Origin: Prauserella flavalba
GTDB taxonomy: Bacteria; Actinomycetota; Actinomycetes; Mycobacteriales; Pseudonocardiaceae
Length of the DNA: 64,000 nt
Reading direction: 5' to 3'
Assembly: GCF_003202235.1 (NCBI RefSeq)
Contig: NZ_MASU01000009.1
Location: forward strand, 250,501 to 314,500
Below are positions 36,910-45,870 of this stretch, piece by piece. The notes below the pieces were generated by a model. That model searched no databases. It worked only from the letters and a program-made list of their open reading frames with translations, and was not told where the DNA came from. Within the stretch, counting starts at the first letter, position 1, and each line of letters starts with the position of its first letter. Position numbers and translations under genes: made by a program.

Positions 36910-38418
36910 TCACATCATCTCGTCGGTCAGCGGCAGGAACACCGACTTCAGCTCGGTGTAGGCCTCGATCGCCGACAGCCCGCCCTCGCGGCCGAGCCCG
37001 GACTGCTTGAACCCGCCGAACGGCAGGTGCGGTTCGATCTGGAAGCCGTTGACGCCCACCGTGCCCGCCTTGAGCGCGCGCGTGACCCGGAAGGCCCGCT
37101 GCACGTCGGCGGTGAACAGGCCCGCGCCGAGCCCGTATTCGGTGTCGTTGGCGAGCGCGATCGCCTCGTCCTCGTCGTCGAAGGGCACCACGGCGAGCAC
37201 GGGACCGAAGATCTCCTCCTGCGCGATGGTCGCCGAGTTGGCGACGTCGGCGAAGATCGTCGGTGCCACGAAGTTGCCGCCCGCGAGGTCGCCGCCGAGC
37301 CGCTCGCCGCCGGTGACGAGCCTGCCCTCGGTCTTGCCCTGCTCGATGTAGCCGAGCACCCGGTCGAGCTGGCGCCCGTTGATGAGCGGCGCCGAGATCA
37401 CGGTGGGGTCGAACGGGTCGCCGTAGGTCACCGCGGCGGCCATGCCCTGCGCGGCGCCGAGGAACTCGTCGTAGACGTCGCGGTGCACGAGCGCCCGCGT
37501 GTTGGCCACGCACGCCTGCCCGGACAGGCCCATCGTCACGGCGCCGACCACGGTCGCGGCGGCGACCCCGACGTTGGGCGCGTCGGCGAACACCACGGCC
37601 GGGCTCTTGCCGCCCAGCTCCAGCGAGACCCGCTTGAGGGTGCCCGCCGACGCCTCGACGATGTGCTTGCCGACGGCGCGGCTGCCGGTGAAGCTCACCT
37701 TGTCGACGTCCCGGTGGTTGATCAGCGCCTCGCCCACCTGCTCGCCCGTGCCCGTCACAACGTTGAGCACGCCCTCGGGCAGGCCCGCCTCGATGAGCAG
37801 CTCCACCATGCGCAGCACGGAGAACGTGCAGTACTCCGAGGGCTTGAGCACGATCGTGCAGCCCGCCGCGAGCGCGGGGGCGACCTTCTGCGCGAACAGC
37901 AGGAACGGCGCGTTCCACGGCAGGATCGCCGCGACCACGCCGATCGGCTCGCGGAACGTCATGGCGAGGTGGTCGCCGCCCTGGTACGGCGGCAGCGTCT
38001 GGCCGCCGAGCTTGTCGACCCACCCGGCGTGGTGGTCGAAGACGTCGGCCGCGGCGCCCACCGAGGTCGCGTAGATGCCGCCGAACGACAGCGGCACCGA
38101 GTTGTCGAGCGCCTGCAGTGCGCGCAGCTCGTCGGCGTGCTTGCGCAGCAGCTCGGCATAGCGGTGCAGCAGCCCGATCCGCACGCCCGCGCGGGGCCGC
38201 GACCACGTGCCCGAGTCGAATGCCTTCCTCGCGGCGGCGACGGCGGCGTCCACGTCGGCCGCGGTGCCTTTGGCGAACTCGCCGACCTCCTCGCCGGTGG
38301 CCGGGTGATGGTGGGTCCAGGTGGCGCCGCTCTCGGACGGGCACCAGGTGCCGCCGATGAGGAGCTGGCCTGCCTTGAGCCCCACCGACTCGCGGTGCGG
38401 CTGCACGGTGAGCGTCAT
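36910..38418 (-). CDS. NAD(P)-dependent aldehyde dehydrogenase
   Basis: A 502-residue ALDH. The catalytic Glu is in SLELGGKSP, the catalytic Cys in MGLSGQACVANTRA, and the cofactor loop in FTGSRAVGKHI. In an Mce4 operon, together with a zinc alcohol dehydrogenase, it could oxidise the sterol side-chain aldehyde (C26) to the acid before CoA activation. That role is inference; the family call is secure. It lies 9 bp after hsd4A and 7 bp before the SDR. Confidence 0.93.
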   Translation of the reverse strand: MTLTVQPHRESVGLKAGQLLIGGTWCPSESGATWTHHHPATGEEVGEFAKGTAADVDAAVAAARKAFDSGTWSRPRAGVRIGLLHRYAELLRKHADELRALQALDNSVPLSFGGIYATSVGAAADVFDHHAGWVDKLGGQTLPPYQGGDHLAMTFREPIGVVAAILPWNAPFLLFAQKVAPALAAGCTIVLKPSEYCTFSVLRMVELLIEAGLPEGVLNVVTGTGEQVGEALINHRDVDKVSFTGSRAVGKHIVEASAGTLKRVSLELGGKSPAVVFADAPNVGVAAATVVGAVTMGLSGQACVANTRALVHRDVYDEFLGAAQGMAAAVTYGDPFDPTVISAPLINGRQLDRVLGYIEQGKTEGRLVTGGERLGGDLAGGNFVAPTIFADVANSATIAQEEIFGPVLAVVPFDDEDEAIALANDTEYGLGAGLFTADVQRAFRVTRALKAGTVGVNGFQIEPHLPFGGFKQSGLGREGGLSAIEAYTELKSVFLPLTDEMM

Positions 38419-38427
38419 GTGTTCTCC

Positions 38428-39321
38428 CTAGGGAAGTGACAGAACGTCGTTGGCTGCGAACATCCGATCGGGGTCACGCCCGGCGAAGTACCCGCCGACG
38501 TGCTCGGCGAGCTCGGCGGTGGTCCACGTGCCGCCCGCCGTGTCGAAGCGCCGCTCCACCTCCGGCGGCTTGAGGAGGGCGACCATGCCGCCGTGCACCA
38601 CGAACACCTGGCCGTTGATCGCGGCGGCGGCGGGCGAGGCGAGGTAGGCGACGAACGGGGCGACGTGGTCCACCGACAGCGGGTCGGCGCCCTCGGCGGG
38701 CGCGTCGCCGAAAACCGACTCGGTCATGGCGGTGCGGGCCCGGGGGCAGATGGCGTTGGCGCAGACGCCGTAGCGGGCGAGTGCCCGGGCGCTCGACACG
38801 GTGAGCGCGGCGATGCCCGCCTTGGCGGCGCTGTAGTTGGGCTGGCCGGGCGAGCCGACGAGGAACGCCTCCGACGCGGTGTTGACGATCCGGCCGTACA
38901 CCGGTCCGCCCTCCACTTTGGACTTCCCTCGCCAGTACGCGGCGGCGCCGCGGCACAGCAGGAAGTGCCCGCGCAGGTGGACGCGGAGCACGGTGTCCCA
39001 CTCCTCGTCCGACATCGAGAACAGCATCCGGTCGCGCAGCACGCCCGCGTTGTTGACGAGCACGTCCAGCCCGCCGAAGTGCTCGGTCGCCGCGGCGAGC
39101 AGCGCGTCGGCGGTCTCGCGCTCGCCGACGTCGCCGGTGACCGCGAGCGCCTTGCCCCCGGCGGCCTCGATGTCGGCGACGGTCCGCGCGGCGCCCTCGC
39201 CGACGTCGTTGACCACCACCGCCGCACCGGCCGACGCGAGCGCGAGCGCCTCCGCGCGCCCGAGCCCCGCGCCCGCCCCGGTGACGACGGCGGTCCTGCC
39301 CTCCAGGCTGACCGGGCTCAC
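38428..39321 (-). CDS. hsd4A: Hsd4A-like 17-beta-hydroxysteroid dehydrogenase / beta-hydroxyacyl-CoA dehydrogenase
   Basis: A 297-residue SDR with TGAGAGLGRAEALALA, NNAGVLRD and the catalytic NYSAAKAG. A C-terminal extension of about 40 residues (TTAELAEHVGGYF) is typical of the Rv3502c group, which acts on the steroid side chain or 17-hydroxyl. The GTG at 39321 gives a GTGA overlap with the preceding alcohol dehydrogenase gene. The mycobacterial homologue lies at the same place in the Mce4 locus. Confidence 0.88.
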   Translation of the reverse strand: MSPVSLEGRTAVVTGAGAGLGRAEALALASAGAAVVVNDVGEGAARTVADIEAAGGKALAVTGDVGERETADALLAAATEHFGGLDVLVNNAGVLRDRMLFSMSDEEWDTVLRVHLRGHFLLCRGAAAYWRGKSKVEGGPVYGRIVNTASEAFLVGSPGQPNYSAAKAGIAALTVSSARALARYGVCANAICPRARTAMTESVFGDAPAEGADPLSVDHVAPFVAYLASPAAAAINGQVFVVHGGMVALLKPPEVERRFDTAGGTWTTAELAEHVGGYFAGRDPDRMFAANDVLSLP

Positions 39322-40406
39322 CCGAGGGTCACCACCTGGCGGATGACGTCGCTGGTGCCCTGGCGCAGCACGCCGAGGCCGTCGTTGATCTCGCTGAAGC
39401 CGAGGCGGCGGGAGATCATGCCGTCGAGATCGAGCAGGCCGGCCCGCCAGAACCTGAGCATCCGCGCGGTGTCGCGGTGCACGTGCGCGGAGCCGTAGAA
39501 CGAGCCGAGGATCTTCTTGTCGTGCAGGAACAGCTCCTGCGCGCTGAACTGCACCATCGCGTCGGCCTTGCCCGCACCGACGATGATCACGGAGCCGCCG
39601 CGGCGGGCGTTGTCCCACGCGGAGCGGATCGTGGCGGGCAGGCCGACCACGTCGAAGGCGTGGTCGAAGCCCTCGGCGGCGGTCAGCGACTCCTTGAGCC
39701 CGGCAAGACCTTCCGGCGTGGTCGCGTGGGTGGCGCCGAAGCGGAGGGCGACGTCGTGCTTGGCCTCGACCGGATCCACGGCGACGATCGTGGTGGCACC
39801 GGCGATGCGCGCGCCCTGGAGCACCGAGATGCCGACGCCGCCGCACCCGATCACCGCCACCGTGGAGCCCGGCGTGACCTTCGCGGTGTTGAGCACGGCC
39901 CCGACGCCGGTGAGCACGCCGCACGCGATGAGCGCGGCGGTCTCGAACGGCACGTCCTGGTCCACTTTGACCGCGCCCGAGGCGGGCACCACCACCTCCT
40001 CGGCGAACGTGCCGAGCCCGGCGTAGCCGAAGATCGGGCTGTCGCCCTGCTTGAACCGGGGCGTGGTGAACGCCGCGATCGCGTGGACCGCGCACAGGTT
40101 CGGCTCGCCGCGCAGGCAGCTCGGGCAGCTGCCGCACGGCGGCACGAACGACACGGTGACGTGGTCGCCGGGCGCGAGATGCTCGACGCCCTGGCCCACC
40201 TGGAGCACCTCACCGGCGCCCTCGTGGCCGATGATGCCGGGCGCGAGCGCCGGCAGGGTGCCGTCCATCGCGGACAGGTCGCTGTGGCAGATGCCCGATG
40301 CGCGCACGCGGATCCGGACCTCGTGGGGACCCGGGTCCACCGTCGTGACGTCGTCGCGCAGCTCGAGCTTCTCGTCGCCGATCGCGTTCAGTACGGCTGC
40401 TCTCAC
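39318..40406 (-). CDS. Zinc-dependent alcohol dehydrogenase
   Basis: A 362-residue MDR-family enzyme. Catalytic zinc site: Cys in ASGICHSDL, GHEGAGEV and its His, and a later Cys. The structural zinc has four Cys in PPCGSCPSCLRGEPNLCA. NAD site VIGCGGVGISVLQ. The GTG at 40406 follows GGAGG by eight bases; an ATG at 40490 adds 28 residues of poor quality. A weak KstR-like site lies 60-73 bp upstream. With the ALDH it could form a sterol alcohol-to-acid pair. Confidence 0.92.
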   Translation of the reverse strand: MRAAVLNAIGDEKLELRDDVTTVDPGPHEVRIRVRASGICHSDLSAMDGTLPALAPGIIGHEGAGEVLQVGQGVEHLAPGDHVTVSFVPPCGSCPSCLRGEPNLCAVHAIAAFTTPRFKQGDSPIFGYAGLGTFAEEVVVPASGAVKVDQDVPFETAALIACGVLTGVGAVLNTAKVTPGSTVAVIGCGGVGISVLQGARIAGATTIVAVDPVEAKHDVALRFGATHATTPEGLAGLKESLTAAEGFDHAFDVVGLPATIRSAWDNARRGGSVIIVGAGKADAMVQFSAQELFLHDKKILGSFYGSAHVHRDTARMLRFWRAGLLDLDGMISRRLGFSEINDGLGVLRQGTSDVIRQVVTLG

Positions 40407-40465
40407 TCCGGCTGCCTCCCGCCAGGTCACCGCGAGCCGCCCTTGGCCCGCGTTTCCCGCAAGAC

Positions 40466-40479
40466 TAGAATCTGTTCTT
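40466..40479. promoter_or_regulatory. Imperfect KstR-like site upstream of the alcohol dehydrogenase
   Basis: TAGAATCTGTTCTT fits the KstR pattern TNNAACNNGTTNNA with two departures. It lies in the 91-bp gap between fdxD and the alcohol dehydrogenase, 60 bp from the start. It may be a weak or degenerate operator. Confidence 0.3.
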
Positions 40480-40497
40480 GTTGAGGGCAAGCCTCAA

Positions 40498-40689
40498 TCA
40501 GTCGCTCTTGAACAGGGCATTCCTGGGGCAAGCGTCGATTGCTTGGGAAACAAGTTCTACTTTGTCGTCCGACACCTCGGCCCGGCTGATGAGCAGCTCG
40601 TCGTCGTCATCGAGCTCGAACACCCCTGGCGCGATCCCCGCGCAGACCGCGTTGGCCTCGCACAGGTCCCGGTCGACCTCCACCCGCAT
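40498..40689 (-). CDS. fdxD: Small 3Fe-4S ferredoxin (FdxD-like)
   Basis: A 63-residue ferredoxin with CEANAVC (Cys10, Cys16) and a later ACPRNAL that together make the three-cysteine cluster site; the fourth usual Cys is replaced by an Ala, as in 3Fe-4S types that serve P450s. Such proteins feed electrons to steroid hydroxylases such as CYP125. It stands divergently from fadE26 across the KstR operator, exactly as fdxD does in mycobacteria. Confidence 0.92.
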   Translation of the reverse strand: MRVEVDRDLCEANAVCAGIAPGVFELDDDDELLISRAEVSDDKVELVSQAIDACPRNALFKSD

Positions 40690-40708
40690 TCCGACCTCCT
40701 CGAAGAAC

Positions 40709-40722
40709 TAGAACCTGTTCTA
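40709..40722. promoter_or_regulatory. KstR operator in the divergent fdxD/fadE26 promoter
   Basis: TAGAACCTGTTCTA fits TNNAACNNGTTNNA at every fixed position and is a near-perfect palindrome. It lies 20 bp upstream of the fdxD start and 57 bp upstream of fadE26. KstR is the TetR-family repressor of cholesterol catabolism in actinobacteria and is released by a cholesterol-derived CoA thioester. Its gene is not in this window. Confidence 0.85.
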
Positions 40723-40778
40723 CACTAGCCCGGCGGGCGAGCCCGGCACCATGTCCAACGCGCGAGCGGGAGGATCAG

Positions 40779-41960
<1,182 letters not shown>

Positions 41961-41968
41961 GGGCAACC

Positions 41969-43033
41969 ATGGACTTCACCCTCACCGAAGCACAGCAGGA
42001 CCTCGCGGCGCTCACCCGCCGCATCGCGAACGACCACGTCACCCCCGAGTCGCTCGGGCCGGCGGGCGCGGGCGGCTTCGACCGTGCACTGTGGACGGCC
42101 CTGGCCAGGGCGGGCGTGCTCGACGCCGCGCTGCCCTCGGCGGTCGGCGGCGGCGGGTTCGGGCTGCTCGAACAGTGCTCGATCCTGATCGAGCTGGGCC
42201 GGGCCGTCGCCCCGGTGCCCTACCTGCCGGGCATCGCCGCGGCGGCCGCCACGCTCGCCGAATTCGGCACCCCCGAGCAGACGGAACGCTGGCTCGTTCC
42301 CGTGCTGCGCGGCGAGCGCGTGCTCGCCGTGGCCCTGCCCGACACCGGCGCGCCCACCGGGTTCACCGCCGAACGCGACGACGCCGGCGTGCGGATCACC
42401 GGTGCGCAGTCGGCGGTGCCCTTCGGTGCGTTCGCCGACGGCTTCCTCGTGCAGGCCACGTCCGCCGACGGCGAGCTCGTCGCCGTGGTGGACGCGAACG
42501 ACCTCACGGTGTCCCCGCAGTCGGCCGTGGACCACGCCGACGCCGCGCTCGCCGAGGCCACCGACGCGCGCGCGAGCGCCGTGCTGCCCGCACGGGCGGT
42601 CCCGTGGCTGCGAGCGCGCGCCACGGCCGGGCTCTGCGCGTTCCAGCTCGGGGTGCTGGAACGGGCCGTGGAGCTCACGGCGGAGTACGCGCGCGAGCGC
42701 ACGCAGTTCGGGCAGCCCATCGGCGGGTTCCAGGCCGTGCGGCACCGCCTCGCGGACGCACACCTCGATGTCGAGGCGGTGCGGCTGACCCTGTGGCAGG
42801 CCGCGTGGCGGCTCACCGAACGAGAGGACGCCGCCGAGGAGGTCGCCACGGCCAAGTACTGGGCGGCCGAAGCCGGACACCGCGTCGCCCATACCGTCGT
42901 GCACGTCCACGGCGGCGTCGGCATCGACGTCGACCACCCGGTGCACCGCTACTTCGTCGCGGCCAAGCGCACCGAGTTCGCGCTCGGCGGCGCGACCGCG
43001 CACCTGCGTGAGCTCGGCTCGCAGCTCGCATGA
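41969..43033 (+). CDS. fadE27: Acyl-CoA dehydrogenase, FadE27/ChsE5-like partner
   Basis: A 354-residue ACAD, shorter than FadE26. It shows FTLTEAQQDLAAL at the N-terminus, YARERTQFGQPIGGFQAV, and HVHGGVGIDVDHPVHRYF in place of the usual terminal motif. The ATG at 41969 lies 8 bp after fadE26; a longer frame to 41288 only overlaps that gene. The usual reading is the second subunit of the ChsE4-ChsE5 enzyme. Confidence 0.9.
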   Translation: MDFTLTEAQQDLAALTRRIANDHVTPESLGPAGAGGFDRALWTALARAGVLDAALPSAVGGGGFGLLEQCSILIELGRAVAPVPYLPGIAAAAATLAEFGTPEQTERWLVPVLRGERVLAVALPDTGAPTGFTAERDDAGVRITGAQSAVPFGAFADGFLVQATSADGELVAVVDANDLTVSPQSAVDHADAALAEATDARASAVLPARAVPWLRARATAGLCAFQLGVLERAVELTAEYARERTQFGQPIGGFQAVRHRLADAHLDVEAVRLTLWQAAWRLTEREDAAEEVATAKYWAAEAGHRVAHTVVHVHGGVGIDVDHPVHRYFVAAKRTEFALGGATAHLRELGSQLA

Positions 43034-44628
43034 ACGCCGTTCCCACCGTCACCGAGCTGCTGCTGGCCCGCACCGGCGACGAGCACGCCGGGCTGCGGTT
43101 CGCCGACCGCGCGTGGACGTGGGCGGAGTGCGTACGGCGGAGCGCAGCGCACGGCGCGCTCCTGCGCACGCTGCTGCGTCCCGGCCCGCCGCCGCACGTC
43201 GGAGTGCTCGCGGACAACGTGCCGTCGTTCGCCTTCCTGCTCGGCGGCGCCGCGCTGTCGGGCACGGTGCTGGCCGGGCTGAACCCGACCCGCCGGGGCG
43301 AGGCGCTGGCGCGCGACGTCCGGCTCGCCGACTGCCAGTTCGTGCTCGCCGAGGCGAAGTACGTGCCGCTGCTGGCCGACGTGGGCGTGCCCGTACTCGA
43401 CCTCGACGGTCCGGAGTGGACGGAACTGCTCGCCGCGCACGCCCGCGCCGAGCCCAAGCCAGTGCCCGCCCGCCCTGACGACCTGCTGATGCTCATCTAC
43501 ACCTCCGGCACGAGCGGCGACCCGAAGGCGGTGCGCTGCACCCACGGCAAGATCGCGTTCCCCGGCCGGATGCTCGCCGAGCGGTTCGCGCTGTCCACGG
43601 CGGACACCGTGTACGTCGCGATGCCGATGTTCCACTCCAACGCGATCATGGCGGGCTGGGCGGTCGGGCTGGCGGCCGGTGCCACGATCGCGCTGCGCCG
43701 CCGGTTCTCCGCGTCGGGCTTCCTCCCCGACGTGCGCCGGTTCGGCGCCACGTACGCGAACTACGTCGGCACACCGCTGTCCTACGTGCTCAGCACGCCA
43801 AGGCTGGCCGACGACGCCGACAACCCGCTGCGCGTCGTGTACGGCAACGAGGGCGCCGAGGCCGACCTCGCCGCGTTCGCCGAGCGGTTCGGCTGCCGCG
43901 TGGTGGACGCGTTCGGCTCCACCGAGGGGGGCGTCGGGTTCGCGCGCACCCCGGACACCCCGCCCGGCTCGCTCGGCAGGCCCACCCCCGGTGTCGAGGT
44001 GCTGCACCCCGGCACTGGCGCGCCGTGCCCGCCCGCGCGGTTCGGCGCGGACGGCACGCTGCTCAACGCCGCCGACGCCGTGGGCGAACTGGTCAACACC
44101 ACCGGCGCCGGCTGGTTCGCGGGCTACTACGGCGACGACGCCGCGACCGAGGAGCGGCTGCGCGACGGCCGGTACCACACGGGCGATCTCGCCTACACCG
44201 ACGAGCGGGGCTTCTGCTACTTCGCGGGACGGCACGGCGACTGGCTGCGCGTCGACGGCGAGAACCTCGGCACGGCACCGATCGAACGGGTACTACTGCG
44301 CCACCCCGCGGTCGCGGAGGCCGCCGTGTACGCGGTGCCGGGGCGCGTCGGCGACGACGTGATGGCCGCGCTCGTGCCCGAGCCCGGCGCCACGCTCACT
44401 CCCGCCGAGTTCGGCGCTTTCCTGGCCGCGCAGCCCGATCTCGGCCCCAAGCAGCTACCACGCTTCGTGCGGATCGTCGACCAACTGCCGAGGACGGCCA
44501 CGTTCAAAGTGGTGAAACGCCGGCTTGCCGCCGAGGGCGTGGACTGCTCCGATCCGGTGTGGTCCAGACCGAATGCGGCGCCGATGTACGAAACCCGCCC
44601 CACGCGGGACGAATCTGCCCTACCGTGA
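43030..44628 (+). CDS. fadD17: Steroid acid-CoA ligase, FadD17-like
   Basis: A 532-residue ANL-superfamily ligase: LLMLIYTSGTSGDPKAVRC (P-loop-like), DAFGSTEGGVGF, YHTGDLAYTDERGFCYFAGR, and the catalytic-Lys region TATFKVVKRRL. It overlaps fadE27 by four bases. FadD17 of mycobacteria activates steroid side-chain acids of shorter (C24) type; the same substrate is likely here. Confidence 0.9.
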   Translation: MNAVPTVTELLLARTGDEHAGLRFADRAWTWAECVRRSAAHGALLRTLLRPGPPPHVGVLADNVPSFAFLLGGAALSGTVLAGLNPTRRGEALARDVRLADCQFVLAEAKYVPLLADVGVPVLDLDGPEWTELLAAHARAEPKPVPARPDDLLMLIYTSGTSGDPKAVRCTHGKIAFPGRMLAERFALSTADTVYVAMPMFHSNAIMAGWAVGLAAGATIALRRRFSASGFLPDVRRFGATYANYVGTPLSYVLSTPRLADDADNPLRVVYGNEGAEADLAAFAERFGCRVVDAFGSTEGGVGFARTPDTPPGSLGRPTPGVEVLHPGTGAPCPPARFGADGTLLNAADAVGELVNTTGAGWFAGYYGDDAATEERLRDGRYHTGDLAYTDERGFCYFAGRHGDWLRVDGENLGTAPIERVLLRHPAVAEAAVYAVPGRVGDDVMAALVPEPGATLTPAEFGAFLAAQPDLGPKQLPRFVRIVDQLPRTATFKVVKRRLAAEGVDCSDPVWSRPNAAPMYETRPTRDESALP

Positions 44629-44633
44629 CCGGC

Positions 44634-45806
44634 ATGCGAAGCCGAGGACCGCTCTGCGCTCTCTCCGCACTCAGCCTGGTCGCCGCCGTGTCGGTGGTGT
44701 CCGCACCCGCGGCGAGCGCCGCGCCGGTCACGCTCACGGCGAGCGACTTCCGCCTCGCCGAGGGCGCCTACAACGCCGTGATCGCGAAACTCGACGACGC
44801 CCTGCCGAACGCGTCGCTGCCCGCCGTGCTGGACAGCGCCAACCGCACCGGCACCACGAGCGGGTGCGACCCCTCCGCGACCGGGCAGGTGGCGGCGTTC
44901 TGCTGGCAGTCGGGCGACAACGGCACCGCCGACTGGTACCCGCAGGGCATCAGCACCACCGCCGACGCCTACGGCAGCGGCACCTACGAGGGCCGCACCG
45001 CGCTGTTCGTCAGCTGGTACTACAACGGCTCCGGCACCAACAAGGGCGTCCGTGTGTCCTTCGTGGACTACGCGACCCCATCCGCGCCGAAGTACCGCCA
45101 CGTGCTGCTCGTCGAGCCGTACACCAACTCGGCGGGCCTGCCCGACTTCCGCCCGGTGACCGTGCACGCCGGCGGCATCTTCACCTACGGCCACTACCTC
45201 TACTCGGCCGACACGTGGGGCGGGTTCCGGGCCTTCGACCTGCGGCACCTGTGGAAGGTCTCGACCGGGGACGAGTCGAAGATCGGCAGGCAGTCCGACG
45301 GCAGCTACCACGCCTTCAACTACGCCTACGTGCTCCCGCAGGCGCAGAAGTTCACGGCGTCCACCACGAACGGCGTCGCGCGGCTGCGCTACTCGGCGGC
45401 CTCGCTGGACCGCACCAGCTCGCCCGACAGCGTGGTCGTGCCCGAGTACAACGCCGACGGCACCGGCTCGCGCGTCGTGCGGTTCCCGATCGACTACACC
45501 GACCGCAAGTTCAAGGAGTCGGCCGACGGCTACACCCACGCCACCGAGGCCTACCGCACCGACATCGCCAGCATGCAGGGCGCGACGGCGATCAACGGCG
45601 AGTTCCTCGTGTCGGCGAGCGCGGGCTCGGGCTCGCGCGGCTCGGTGTACACGTTCACGGCGAGCAGCGGACCGGCCAAGCACAGCGGAGCCCAGCCGAT
45701 CGGCCCCGAGGACCTCTCCTACCGGGGCCCGCAGCAACAGCTGTGGGGGCTCACCGAGTACCCCGGCAAGCGCTACGTCTACGCGATGAAACCCTCGGCG
45801 TTCTAG
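44634..45806 (+). CDS. Secreted protein, propeller-like
   Basis: A 390-residue exported protein. Signal peptide LCALSALSLVAAVSVVSAPAASAAPV. The mature part has repeats rich in Tyr, Trp, Gly and Asp (VHAGGIFTYGHYLYSADTWGGFRAFDLRHLW, given here in pieces: GGIFTYGHYLYSAD and GGFRAFDL), which resemble beta-propeller blades. Function unknown. It starts five bases past fadD17, but the product does not fit steroid import, so it may have its own promoter. Confidence 0.82.
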   Translation: MRSRGPLCALSALSLVAAVSVVSAPAASAAPVTLTASDFRLAEGAYNAVIAKLDDALPNASLPAVLDSANRTGTTSGCDPSATGQVAAFCWQSGDNGTADWYPQGISTTADAYGSGTYEGRTALFVSWYYNGSGTNKGVRVSFVDYATPSAPKYRHVLLVEPYTNSAGLPDFRPVTVHAGGIFTYGHYLYSADTWGGFRAFDLRHLWKVSTGDESKIGRQSDGSYHAFNYAYVLPQAQKFTASTTNGVARLRYSAASLDRTSSPDSVVVPEYNADGTGSRVVRFPIDYTDRKFKESADGYTHATEAYRTDIASMQGATAINGEFLVSASAGSGSRGSVYTFTASSGPAKHSGAQPIGPEDLSYRGPQQQLWGLTEYPGKRYVYAMKPSAF

Positions 45807-45870
45807 GCCGGAGCGGTGGCGCTCGGGCCTTCGCGGCAACCGGCCGGGCCGCCGCCGGACGGCACGCGGA

